A DNA stretch of 30,080 nucleotides from Sporomusaceae bacterium (GTDB lineage: Bacteria; Bacillota_C; Negativicutes; Sporomusales_B; UBA7701): positions 1 through 30,080 of the forward strand of contig JALHDI010000055.1 in the NCBI GenBank assembly GCA_022839045.1, read 5' to 3'. Position numbers and translations under genes: made by a program. This document shows, one piece after another, positions 22,795 through 30,080 of the stretch. The notes below the pieces were generated by a model. The model was not told where the DNA came from. It worked only from the letters and a program-made list of their open reading frames with translations, and did no database searches. Positions within the stretch are counted from its first letter, which is position 1; each line of letters opens with the position of its first letter.

Positions 22795-24348
22795 ATGTCC
22801 AACTTTTTCGGCGTCATGCACGTCGGTTCGGAGCAAGTCAGCCTGCAGATAGTCGAATACACCTCCCTGGGGAACATGAAAATCGTCGAGCGGGCCAGCT
22901 CCCAGGTCACCCTGGGCGAAGAAACCTTCAAGACCGGCAGGATCAGCTTCGCCGCCGTCCGGGAACTGTGCGAGCTTCTCAAGGGGTACCGGCGCATCCT
23001 CCAGGAATACGGCGTCAAGGACTACCGGCTGCTCGCCACCACCGCCATCCGCGAGGCGGATAACCAGCAGTACATCATCGACCAGATAAAGCTGAAAACG
23101 GGGCTGACCGTCGAAGTCGTCGACATGCTCCAGGAGATGTACCACAAGTACATCGCCCTGTTCCGCGCCATCGAAGCCGAGGGGCTGGCGGCGGAGCAGG
23201 AGGGCATCCTGTTCGTCGACATATCCTCCGGCGGGCTGTCCTTCACCCTTTACGAGGCCGGCGTTCTCCAGTACCAGCAGAACATCCACATCGGCGCGCT
23301 GCGCATCAAAGAGAGCTTCGAGAGGTACCAGCGGGACTCGGCCCATTTCTACCAGGCTTTGACCGAGTACATCTACAGCACCATCGACCTCGTCGAGCTC
23401 GAACTCAACCAGCACAAGATCAAATATCTCGTGCTGTCGGGGGCCGAAACGGCGCTGCTGCTCAAGATGCTGGGGCGGGACGAGGCCGCCAAGCTGAACT
23501 ATGTCGGCATCGACGAATTTCTCGCCCTTTACGACCGGGTCAAGCAGCTCAACCTTCCCCAGCTCGTGCAGGCCTTCGACCTAACGGAAAGCCGGGCGGA
23601 GATGGTCCTGCCCACCATCGTACTCTACCAGCAAATACTGGCCTTGAGCAACGTCTCCCAGATCGTCGTTTCCGGCGCCCAGTTCGGCGACGGCATCACC
23701 ATCTCCCACATCGCCGACAAATCTCACGACAAGTGGCTGGAAGTCATCGAACAACAGATCATCAGCTTCGCCCACACCCTCGGCCGCAAATACAAGCATG
23801 ACACCAGGCACGCCGCCAGCGTGGAAAGCACCTCGCTGCTGCTGTTCGACCGCATGGTCCGGCATCACGGGCTCGGCAGGCGCGAACGCTTCCTGCTGAA
23901 AATCGCCGCCATCCTGCACGACATCGGCAAATACGTCAGCCTGCGACGGCACTACTTCTACTCCTACCGGCTGATCATCTCCTCGGACATCATCGGCTTT
24001 TCCGAGGAGGAGCGGGCGCTGATGGCCAATATCGCCTATTATCACTCCAAAGGGACCCCTTCCCTCAGCGACCCCAACTTCGCCGTCCTGTCGCCCGAAA
24101 AGCGGATAACGCTGGCCAAACTCGCGGCCATCATCAGGGTGGCCGACGCGGTCGACCGCAGCCACATGCAAAAGACGACCATCCGCGACGTATCCCTCAC
24201 CGGCGAGGAAGTCATCATCACCGTGTCCGCCGACCAGGACGTATCCCTGGAAGAGTGGACCTTCCTTGACAAAGCCGAATTCTTCGAAAACGTTTTCGGC
24301 ATCAGGCCGATTCTGGTCCGACAAGGGGATGGACAAATTGTTCGCTAA
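22795..24348 (+). CDS. Ppx/GppA phosphatase with C-terminal HD domain (second copy)
   Basis: 517 residues. Same architecture as the leftward copy but quite different in sequence. The N-terminus FFGVMHVGSEQVSLQIVEY lacks the usual DxGS nucleotide loop (it reads HVGSEQ), and the second loop reads FVDISSGGLSFTLYEAG in place of DxGGGS. TTAIREADN and SGAQFGDGITI are recognisable family segments. The HD end (LHDIGKYV, YYHSKGTP, RVADAVDRSH) is well kept. It may bind polyphosphate or nucleotide without being a full exopolyphosphatase. ATG 22795 has GGAGG nine bases upstream. It overlaps ppk by 20 bases. Confidence 0.88.
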   Translation: MSNFFGVMHVGSEQVSLQIVEYTSLGNMKIVERASSQVTLGEETFKTGRISFAAVRELCELLKGYRRILQEYGVKDYRLLATTAIREADNQQYIIDQIKLKTGLTVEVVDMLQEMYHKYIALFRAIEAEGLAAEQEGILFVDISSGGLSFTLYEAGVLQYQQNIHIGALRIKESFERYQRDSAHFYQALTEYIYSTIDLVELELNQHKIKYLVLSGAETALLLKMLGRDEAAKLNYVGIDEFLALYDRVKQLNLPQLVQAFDLTESRAEMVLPTIVLYQQILALSNVSQIVVSGAQFGDGITISHIADKSHDKWLEVIEQQIISFAHTLGRKYKHDTRHAASVESTSLLLFDRMVRHHGLGRRERFLLKIAAILHDIGKYVSLRRHYFYSYRLIISSDIIGFSEEERALMANIAYYHSKGTPSLSDPNFAVLSPEKRITLAKLAAIIRVADAVDRSHMQKTTIRDVSLTGEEVIITVSADQDVSLEEWTFLDKAEFFENVFGIRPILVRQGDGQIVR

Positions 24349-26431
24349 CCCTGAATATTTTATCAACCGGGAACTCAGCTGGCTGAAGTTCAACCTCCGT
24401 GTCCTACGCGAGGCTCAGGACAGGCGCAACCCCCTCCTGGAGAGGATCCGCTTCATCGGCATCACCGGCTCCAACCTCGACGAATTCTACATGATCCGCG
24501 TCGCCGGCCTCCGGCGGCAGCTCGAAAACGGCATCAACAAACTCGATCCGGCCGGGCTGACGGTGGAGGAACAACTGCGCCAGATCTCGCTGGCAACGAG
24601 GGAGCTGGTCCAAAAGAAATACAACTACCTGCGGGTGCTGAGGCGGGAAATGGAGAAAGAGGACATCTTCTTCTCCACCGTCGACGAACTGCCCGAAAAG
24701 AACCGTGCCTGGACGGAGCGCTACTTCCACAACACCATCTACCCCGTCCTCACGCCGCTGGCCGTCGACTCCAGCCATCCCTTCCCCTTCCTGCTCAACC
24801 GCAGCCTCAACCTCGCCGTCGAGCTGCGGCAGGGCAGCGAGGCCAAAACGGCCGTCATCCAGGTGCCCAGCGTGCTGCCCAGGATCGTCGAAACCCCGGC
24901 GAGCGGCCGGAAACGGCGGTTCGTCTTCCTCGAGGAAATCATAAAGGCCTACTGCGGCGAGCTCTTCCACGGCTATACCGTCAAGGACGTCACCCCGTTC
25001 CGCATCACCCGCAATGCCGACCTCGACATCGACGAAGAAGAAGCCGACGATCTCCTCGCCGAGGTCCAGAAATCGCTCCGCCAGCGCAAGCGCGGCCAGA
25101 CGGTGCGCCTCGAAATCGCCAGGACGGCCAACCGTACGCTGCGGGAATTCCTCGTCGACAGCCTCAAGATCGGCGAGCAAGACGTGTTCGAAATCCGCGG
25201 CCCGATCGACACCAGCTATTTCATGCGGTTCGCCGACCTGCCGGGGTGCAGCCGGATGCGCTACGAGCCGTTCACCCCGGCCGTGCCCGCCGACCTTATC
25301 GGCGAAGAAGACCTGTTCGCCGCCATCCGCCAGCGCGATATCCTCCTCCACCACCCGTACGAATCCTTCGCCCCCGTGGTGGAATTCATCCGCCGCGCGG
25401 CCGCCGACCCGCAGGTGCTGGCGATCAAACAGACGCTCTACCGGGTGGGGGGCGACTCCCCTATCGTCGCCGCTCTGGCCCAGGCGGCCGAAAACGGCAA
25501 GCAGGTGACCGTGCTGGTCGAGCTTAAGGCGCGGTTCGACGAGGAAAACAACATCCTCTGGGCCCGCCGCCTCGAAGAGGCCGGCTGCCACGTCATATAC
25601 GGCCTCGTCGGCCTCAAGACCCACGCCAAGATCGCCCTGGTGGTGCGCAAAGAAACATCCGGCATCAAACGCTATGTGCATATGGGCACAGGCAATTACA
25701 ACGACGCCACCGCCAGGGTTTACACCGACCTGGGGCTCTTCACCGCCAACGACCAGCTAGGCGCCGACGCCTCGGCCTTCTTCAACGTCATCTCCGGCTA
25801 CTCCGACCCGCCGGTGTGGAACAAGTTCGCGGTGGCGCCCATCGGCCTCAGGCAGAAATTCTACGAACTGATCGATCGGGAGATAAGCTTCGCCCGCGCC
25901 GGCAAGCCGGCCCGCATCATCGCCAAAATCAACTCCCTCGTCGACAAGGAAATCGTCCGCAAGCTCTACGAGGCATCCCACGCCGGCGTCAGGATCGACC
26001 TGATCGTCCGCGGCATCTGCCAGCTCAAGCCCGGCATCCCCGACGTCAGCGAAACCATCACCGTCAGGAGCATCGTTGGCCGGTTCCTCGAACACAGCCG
26101 GATATTCCTGTTCGCCAACGGCGGCGACGAGCGCGTCTTCCTCTCCAGCTCCGACTGGATGTTCCGCAACCTCAGCGAACGGGTGGAGCTCCTCTTCCCG
26201 GTGGACTCCCCCGCCCACGTGGAACGCATCAGGGGCATCCTCGACCTCATGCTGCAGGACAACCAGAAAGCCTATATCATGAGGAACGACGGCAGCTACC
26301 GCCGCGTCGACAAACGGGCCAAGGCCGTCAGCTGCCAGGCCGAGTTCCTCCATCAGGCCCGCCAGGCCGCGCTGCGGGACGCCCTGCCCATCGAAAAGCG
26401 GCTCAAGCCCGCCTACCGCCGCAACGTATAA
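24329..26431 (+). CDS. ppk: Polyphosphate kinase 1
   Basis: 700 residues. Reversibly polymerises the gamma phosphate of ATP into polyphosphate at the membrane. Family segments: INRELSWLKFNLRVLREA, SNLDEFYMIRVAGLR, DSSHPFPFLLNRSLNLAVEL, then the two phospholipase D-like domains with catalytic histidines in LKTHAKIALV (H432), RYVHMGTGNYND and RFLEHSRIF (H589), corresponding to E. coli H435, H454 and H592. The start is either ATG 24329 or TTG 24338; AAGGGG ends directly before the ATG, so the TTG nine bases later has the better spacing. Translationally coupled to the second Ppx/GppA gene, so synthesis and sensing or breakdown are cotranscribed. Confidence 0.97.
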   Translation: MDKLFANPEYFINRELSWLKFNLRVLREAQDRRNPLLERIRFIGITGSNLDEFYMIRVAGLRRQLENGINKLDPAGLTVEEQLRQISLATRELVQKKYNYLRVLRREMEKEDIFFSTVDELPEKNRAWTERYFHNTIYPVLTPLAVDSSHPFPFLLNRSLNLAVELRQGSEAKTAVIQVPSVLPRIVETPASGRKRRFVFLEEIIKAYCGELFHGYTVKDVTPFRITRNADLDIDEEEADDLLAEVQKSLRQRKRGQTVRLEIARTANRTLREFLVDSLKIGEQDVFEIRGPIDTSYFMRFADLPGCSRMRYEPFTPAVPADLIGEEDLFAAIRQRDILLHHPYESFAPVVEFIRRAAADPQVLAIKQTLYRVGGDSPIVAALAQAAENGKQVTVLVELKARFDEENNILWARRLEEAGCHVIYGLVGLKTHAKIALVVRKETSGIKRYVHMGTGNYNDATARVYTDLGLFTANDQLGADASAFFNVISGYSDPPVWNKFAVAPIGLRQKFYELIDREISFARAGKPARIIAKINSLVDKEIVRKLYEASHAGVRIDLIVRGICQLKPGIPDVSETITVRSIVGRFLEHSRIFLFANGGDERVFLSSSDWMFRNLSERVELLFPVDSPAHVERIRGILDLMLQDNQKAYIMRNDGSYRRVDKRAKAVSCQAEFLHQARQAALRDALPIEKRLKPAYRRNV

Positions 26432-26445
26432 TCGGCTCGTCTATC

Positions 26446-26470
26446 GGCCCGTCACCCCTTGACGGGCCTT
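26446..26470 (+). terminator. Hairpin after ppk, weak terminator
   Basis: A perfect 9-bp stem (26446-26454 with 26460-26468) around CCCCT is followed by only two Ts. Its 3' arm overlaps the -35 box of the next promoter. Confidence 0.55.
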
Positions 26471-26487
26471 GCCGCACCGCTTATACT
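26459..26487 (+). promoter_or_regulatory. Promoter of the riboswitch-larA-paaK-ACT unit
   Basis: TTGACG (26459-26464) and TATACT (26482-26487) are separated by exactly 17 bases. Further TATAAT-like sequences at 26487 and 26501 lie just downstream. Transcription would start about 30 bases before the riboswitch. Confidence 0.7.
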
Positions 26488-26523
26488 ATAATGTAACATG
26501 TATAATGTATACAACGACTTGAT

Positions 26524-26624
26524 GGAAGTGCGCCTAGGGTTCCGGCCGTTCCGGCGGCGCCAGGTCCAAGCGGCGCAAGACCCTGCGACAGGGTCGACAC
26601 CGTGGGTATAAAATACCCCAGCGG
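26524..26624 (+). ncRNA. ykkC-family riboswitch aptamer, probable subtype 2
   Basis: The conserved blocks of the ykkC RNA appear in order: CTAGGGTTCCGG (26534-26545), GGTCCAAGCGG (26563-26573) and ACACCGTGGGTATAAAA (26597-26613). Outer helix TGCGCC/GGCGCA (26529-26534/26572-26577) and hairpin GACCCTG/CAGGGTC (26579-26585/26589-26595) form around them. GGTCCAAG, rather than the GGTCCGAGAG of guanidine-I RNAs, points to subtype 2, whose known ligands are ppGpp, PRPP and nucleoside diphosphates. Which one is bound is not decided by what I can see. Confidence 0.82.
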
Positions 26625-26656
26625 AAAGTTCCACGCGGAATTCTCGCTGGGGTTTT
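26616..26656 (+). terminator. Riboswitch expression platform: intrinsic terminator
   Basis: CCCCAGCG (26616-26623) pairs with CGCTGGGG (26645-26652), with an inner 6-bp stem and ACGC loop, followed by T4. Bases 26616-26618 also belong to the aptamer stem GGGTA/TACCC (26604-26608/26614-26618), so folding of the aptamer would disrupt the terminator: an ON switch. Confidence 0.82.
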
Positions 26657-26687
26657 ACTATTCTCAGAACTCAGGAGTGTATCTGGC

Positions 26688-27980
26688 ATGGCTGAATTCT
26701 CCCTCCCGTTCGGCGACGGCGCGGTAGCGGTCTCGCTGCCGGCCGCGCGGCAAATCCAGGTGGTGGACGGCAGGCCGACGCCGGCGGCAGACGATCTGGC
26801 CGCCGCCGTGCGCCAGGCGCTCGCCCGTCCCATCGGCGCGCCGCCCCTCAACGAAGTCGTGGCGGCCGGCGACCGGGTGGCCGTCGTCGTCAGCGACCTG
26901 ACCCGCAGCAGCCTGCGCCACGAGCTGTTCCTGCCGGCGCTGCTCGACGCACTCAACGCCGCCGGCGTCCCCGACCGCGACATCACGCTCGTAGTCGCCC
27001 TGGGGGCCCACCGGCGCCATACCCCCGCGGAAAACGTCGCGACCTACGGCCGGGAAGTGGTCGGCCGCATCCGCATCGAGCAAAGCTTCGCCCGCGACGA
27101 GGCCGGCTTCGTTTATATCGGCACGACCACCCGGGGAGTGGCGGCCAGGCTGAGCCGCCACGTCACCGCCGCCGACAAGGTAATCCTCACCGGCGGCATC
27201 GCCTACCACCCCATGGCCGGCTTCGCCGGCGGCCGGAAAAGCGTCGTCCCGGGGGTGGCGAGCTATGACACCATCCAGGCCAACCACCGCTTCTGCCTGA
27301 GCGAAACGGCCGGCGGCGGCGTCAACCCCCTGTGCGGCAGCGGCCTGCTGGCCGGCAATCCGCTGCACGAGGACCAGACGGAAATAGCCGCCATGCTCGC
27401 CCCCGCCTTCCTGCTCAACGTCATCCCCGCGCCCGGCGGCGGCATCGCCGGCTTCGTCGCCGGCCACTGGCGCGCGGCGTGGGAAGAGGGCTGCCGGCGG
27501 GTGGCCGCCATCTACGGCGTGCCCGTCCGCGAGCGGACCGACCTCGTCATCGCCTCGGCAGGCGGCTACCCCAAAGACATCAACTTCTACCAGGCCACCA
27601 AAGCCACCGAGAACGCGCTCGCGGCCTGCAAGGAAGACGGCGTCGTCATCGCCTTCATGGAATGCCGCAATATCGCCGAACCGCCCGACTTCAGCGGCTG
27701 GTTCGGCATCCCCTCGCTCTTCGAACGGGAGCGGGACCTGAGAGAACGATTTACCGTGCCGGGCTACGTGGCCTTGAAAACCGGCCTCGACGCCCGGCGT
27801 ATCCAACATATAATCGTCACCCGGCCCGAAAACCGGGCCTTTATCGAAAAGGCGGGCATGACGCCGGCGGCCGACTTCGCCGCCGCCCTGGCGCTTGCCG
27901 AAGCCCGGCTCGGGCGCGGCAGCTACACCGCCACCATCATGCCCCACGCCGCCGACACCCTGCCGCTGCCGGCCGGGTGA
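26688..27980 (+). CDS. LarA-family nickel-pincer enzyme (lactate racemase-like)
   Basis: 430 residues. LarA racemises lactate with a nickel pincer nucleotide attached to a lysine; homologues act on other 2-hydroxy acids. H108 (GAHRRHT), H174 and K184 (YHPMAGFAGGRKS) fall at exactly the residue numbers of the Lactiplantibacillus enzyme, and SDLTRSS (69-75) and GGYPKDINFYQATKA are conserved. The cofactor-binding lysine is therefore present. The lar cofactor-maturation genes (larB, larC, larE) are not in the window. ATG 26688 has CAGGAG 11 bases upstream; the gene follows a riboswitch and is cotranscribed with a CoA ligase and an ACT protein. Confidence 0.88.
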   Translation: MAEFSLPFGDGAVAVSLPAARQIQVVDGRPTPAADDLAAAVRQALARPIGAPPLNEVVAAGDRVAVVVSDLTRSSLRHELFLPALLDALNAAGVPDRDITLVVALGAHRRHTPAENVATYGREVVGRIRIEQSFARDEAGFVYIGTTTRGVAARLSRHVTAADKVILTGGIAYHPMAGFAGGRKSVVPGVASYDTIQANHRFCLSETAGGGVNPLCGSGLLAGNPLHEDQTEIAAMLAPAFLLNVIPAPGGGIAGFVAGHWRAAWEEGCRRVAAIYGVPVRERTDLVIASAGGYPKDINFYQATKATENALAACKEDGVVIAFMECRNIAEPPDFSGWFGIPSLFERERDLRERFTVPGYVALKTGLDARRIQHIIVTRPENRAFIEKAGMTPAADFAAALALAEARLGRGSYTATIMPHAADTLPLPAG

Positions 27981-28010
27981 GCCGCGCCACAAAAAGCAGG
28001 AGGGATTCAA

Positions 28011-29309
28011 TTGTTCTGGAATAAACCGATAGAGACCATGAACCGCCCCGAACTCTCGGCCGTGCAGACGACCAGGCTGCGCGACACCATAGACAGGGTT
28101 TACCGCCAGGTGCCTTTCTTCCGCAGCCGCATGCAGGCCGCCGGCCTGCTCCCCGAAGACATCGCCAGCCTCGAACACATCGAACGGCTGCCGTTCACCA
28201 CCAAACAGGACATGCGCGACAACTACCCTTACGGCCTGTTCGCCGTGCCGCTCGCCGAGATCGTCCGCATCCACGCCTCCAGCGGCACCACCGGCAAGCC
28301 GACGGTCGTCGGCTACACCAAGCGCGATATCGGCATATGGTCGGAAGTCATGGCGCGCACGCTGACCGCGGCCGGAGCCAACCGGCAGTCCTTCATCCAG
28401 GTCGCCTACGGCTACGGCCTCTTCACCGGTGGTCTCGGCGTCCACTACGGCGCCGAACTCGTCGGCGCGTCGGTCATCCCCGTATCGAGCGGCAACACCG
28501 CCCGCCAGATAATGCTCATGAAAGACTTCGGCACCACCCTGCTGGCCTGCACCCCCTCCTATGCCCTTTATATCGCCGAAACCCTCGGCGAGATGGGACT
28601 CGACCCCAAGGACCTCGCCCTCCGCGCCGGGGTGTTCGGAGCCGAGCCGTGGTCGGAGCGCATGCGCAAAGAAATCGAGGCGCGGCTCTCGATCAAGGCC
28701 ATCGACATCTACGGCCTCAGCGAGATCATCGGGCCGGGAGTCGCCAGCGAGTGCGAGTGCCAGGACGGCCTCCACATCAACGAAGACCACTTCTACCCCG
28801 AAATCATCAACCCGCAGACGGGGGAAACGCTGCCGGACGGGGAAAAGGGCGAGCTTGTCCTGACCACCATCACCAAGGAAGGCATGCCCATGATCCGCTA
28901 CCGCACCCGCGACCTGACAGTCCTTACCCACAAGCCGTGCGCCTGCGGACGCACCCTCGTCCGCATGGGCAAGGTGCTGGGCCGCAGCGACGACATGCTC
29001 ATCATCCGCGGCGTCAACGTCTTCCCGTCCCAGGTCGAGACAGTGCTCCTCGGCCTGGGGGAGACCTCGCCCCACTATCAGCTCATAGTCGACCGCGAGG
29101 ACAATCTCGACAAACTCACCGTTCTCGTCGAGGTCACCGAGGCGATGTTCTCCGACGAGGTCCGCCGGCTGGAAACGCTGGAGCACAAGATCGAAGCCGC
29201 CCTCGGCAGCGTGCTCGGGGTCACCGCCCAGGTACGGCTCGTCGCGCCGAAAAGCATCGAGCGCAGCGAAGGCAAAGCCAAGCGGGTAATCGACAACCGC
29301 AAACTGTAA
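28011..29309 (+). CDS. paaK: PaaK-type phenylacetate-CoA ligase
   Basis: 432 residues, the normal family length. Activates an aryl acid with ATP and CoA. Motifs: adenylate-binding [16 protein letters not shown] (about residues 88-103), [34 protein letters not shown], and RYRTRDLT with the Cys pair CACGRT. It starts at TTG 28011, seven bases after AGGAGG, in place of ATG. In anaerobic Firmicutes such ligases often sit with ACT proteins and indolepyruvate oxidoreductase in aromatic amino acid breakdown; here the partner is a LarA-type enzyme, which could process an aryl-lactate. That link is an inference. Confidence 0.94.
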   Translation: MFWNKPIETMNRPELSAVQTTRLRDTIDRVYRQVPFFRSRMQAAGLLPEDIASLEHIERLPFTTKQDMRDNYPYGLFAVPLAEIVRIHASSGTTGKPTVVGYTKRDIGIWSEVMARTLTAAGANRQSFIQVAYGYGLFTGGLGVHYGAELVGASVIPVSSGNTARQIMLMKDFGTTLLACTPSYALYIAETLGEMGLDPKDLALRAGVFGAEPWSERMRKEIEARLSIKAIDIYGLSEIIGPGVASECECQDGLHINEDHFYPEIINPQTGETLPDGEKGELVLTTITKEGMPMIRYRTRDLTVLTHKPCACGRTLVRMGKVLGRSDDMLIIRGVNVFPSQVETVLLGLGETSPHYQLIVDREDNLDKLTVLVEVTEAMFSDEVRRLETLEHKIEAALGSVLGVTAQVRLVAPKSIERSEGKAKRVIDNRKL

Positions 29310-29325
29310 AGGGGGAGCGACAAGC

Positions 29326-29757
29326 ATGATAATCAGGCAAATCTCGGTTTTTCTCGAAAACCGTCCGGGGACGCTCGCTGAAGTGCTGTCCGTGCTGGGC
29401 GAGCACGATATCAACATCAGGGCCATGTCGGTGGCCGACACCGCCGATTTCGGCATCCTGAGATTGGTGGTCAACGAGCCCGACAAAGTGGAACGGGTTC
29501 TCAAGGGCGCTAACCTCGCCGTCAAAACGACGCCCGTGCTGGCCATGAAGGTTTCCGACAAGCCGGGCGGGCTGCTGGCGGAAGTGAAAAAACTCACCGC
29601 CGCCGGCATCAACATCGAATATGTCTACGCCTTCGCCGCCCCGGCCGCCGATGAGGCGCGGGTGGTGCTCAAAGTGGACGACCTCGCCAAGGCCGAAAGG
29701 ATCCTCAACGGCGTCAAGACCGCCGACAGCGGCGAAACGCCGAACTTTTACTGGTGA
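29326..29757 (+). CDS. Double ACT-domain protein
   Basis: 143 residues made of two ACT domains (residues 1-68: ISVFLENRPGTLAEVLSVLG; residues 69-143: MKVSDKPGGLLAEVKKLTAAG). ACT domains bind amino acids or similar ligands and act as sensors. Starts at ATG 29326 after a GGGGGAGCG site, 16 bases after paaK. This pairing with PaaK is common. It may regulate the ligase or its pathway by amino acid binding. Ends in PNFYW. Confidence 0.92.
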   Translation: MIIRQISVFLENRPGTLAEVLSVLGEHDINIRAMSVADTADFGILRLVVNEPDKVERVLKGANLAVKTTPVLAMKVSDKPGGLLAEVKKLTAAGINIEYVYAFAAPAADEARVVLKVDDLAKAERILNGVKTADSGETPNFYW

Positions 29758-29804
29758 GCGGAGAGCGCCTGAAGGACACGCCCGCCTTGTTTCCATACAT
29801 ATCT

Positions 29805-29830
29805 AAGGGACGCCGACGCGCCCCTTTTTT
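29805..29830 (+). terminator. Terminator after the ACT gene
   Basis: AAGGG (29805-29809) can pair with CCCTT (29822-29826), and a run of six Ts follows. The stem is short, with some G/C pairing inside the loop. Confidence 0.55.
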
Positions 29831-29945
29831 GTTGGCGCCGCCTCCGCCATTTTCGCTCGCATAGGCGTCTCTTATGGACATATAAGGGATTACAATGCGG
29901 GTATAAGTGATTTTTGGGAGGGGAATAAGCAAAAAAAGTTTAAAC

Positions 29946-29963
29946 AATATTTTCAGAAATATT
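29946..29963. repeat. AT-rich inverted repeat upstream of the last gene
   Basis: AATATTT (29946-29952) and AAATATT (29957-29963) are perfect inverted copies with a 4-base spacer, within the leader of the Tat-signal gene. Possible operator. Confidence 0.45.
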
Positions 29964-29973
29964 TTGCAAACTT

Positions 29974-29991
29974 CAGTGAATTGTTTCACAA
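29974..29991. promoter_or_regulatory. Rex- or CRP/FNR-like operator
   Basis: CAGTGAA-TTGT-TTCACAA has one perfect half and one half with two changes from the Rex consensus TTGTGAA-N4-TTCACAA. The inner part AGTGA-N6-TCACA equally fits a CRP-family site. It is 27 bases before the last start codon. Confidence 0.5.
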
Positions 29992-30017
29992 ACTGGAACG
30001 GGAGGCGAAGAACAAGT

Positions 30018-30080
30018 ATGTGGGCCAACAAGTTCCCCAGACGGACCTTCCTCAAAGCCACGGCAGCGACAGCGGCCGCC
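30018..30080 (+). CDS. Tat-exported protein, 5' end only
   Basis: Only 21 codons are inside the window. ATG 30018 follows GGAGG (30001-30005, 12-base spacing). The peptide MWANKFPRRTFLKATAATAA holds a full twin-arginine motif RRTFLK and the start of an Ala-rich hydrophobic segment. Such leaders are typical of molybdopterin oxidoreductase catalytic subunits and other cofactor-loaded exported enzymes, but the part that would identify it lies beyond the end. Confidence 0.75.
   Translation, partial: MWANKFPRRTFLKATAATAAA

Noticed and set aside
26524..26624. Guanidine-I riboswitch
   Set aside because: The GGTCCGAGAG block of guanidine-I is replaced by GGTCCAAGCGG, and the downstream genes are not guanidine carriers or carboxylases.
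26597..26656. A T-box leader before larA
   Set aside because: The T-box sequence AGGGTGGNACCGCG is absent; the blocks match the ykkC core instead.
26664..29615. A 983-codon open frame on the minus strand opposite larA, paaK and the ACT gene
   Set aside because: High GC leaves antisense frames open. The translation is low-complexity (Gly, Asp, Ala, Arg, His rich) with no motif, and the plus-strand genes are certain.
1..30080. CRISPR array, prophage or integrated element
   Set aside because: No spaced direct repeats, integrase, transposase or phage genes were seen. The tRNA-Ser at the left edge shows no 3' duplicate in the window that would mark an attachment site.

Overview
The window reads as a GC-rich, anaerobic, diderm member of the Firmicutes, most likely Negativicutes (Sporomusaceae-like). 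This is an inference. It rests on Firmicutes-type AGGAGG ribosome binding sites, a GAAC-N4-GTTC SOS box, YkuS and YtpB family genes, an LptA/OstA-like periplasmic protein that implies an outer membrane, and Tat-exported and oxygen-sensitive enzymes. No species can be named.

Layout. Bases 1-140 hold a complete tRNA-Ser(GCU) and its terminator. Bases 212-5600 hold an Fe-S L-serine dehydratase with a Tat signal, an OstA-like protein, a class D beta-lactamase, an FHA/winged-helix regulator, a Nudix hydrolase whose 5' end is split by a frameshift, an HD phosphohydrolase and a 57-residue orphan.

Bases 5791-16077 form one co-directional, tightly packed block centred on poly-gamma-glutamate synthesis (pgsB, pgsC, pgsW, no pgsA/capA). 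Upstream lie a small exported protein, an orphan DctM-type permease, a 48-residue membrane protein, two AstE/AspA-like zinc amidohydrolases and a gamma-glutamyltransferase. Downstream is a two-component system overlapping the pgs genes. This looks like a self-contained system for making, trimming and possibly recycling a gamma-linked glutamate polymer, and it is the best candidate for an under-described system here.

Bases 16221-19939 hold a small coiled-coil protein, DNA polymerase IV behind an SOS-box promoter and a long hairpin-rich leader, a YkuS protein, an M20 peptidase with an apparent in-frame internal deletion, and a hotdog thioesterase. Bases 19523-26431 are a polyphosphate region: a leftward unit (Ppx/GppA with HD, YtpB-type terpene synthase, thioesterase) diverges from a rightward unit (second Ppx/GppA with HD, polyphosphate kinase Ppk1). 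Three Pho-box-like repeats lie between them.

Bases 26459-29757 hold a promoter, a ykkC-family riboswitch that looks like subtype 2 (phosphorylated-nucleotide ligands, not guanidine) with a terminator, then a LarA-family protein, a PaaK-type CoA ligase and a double-ACT protein. The window ends in the Tat signal of a truncated exported protein, preceded by a Rex/CRP-like palindrome.
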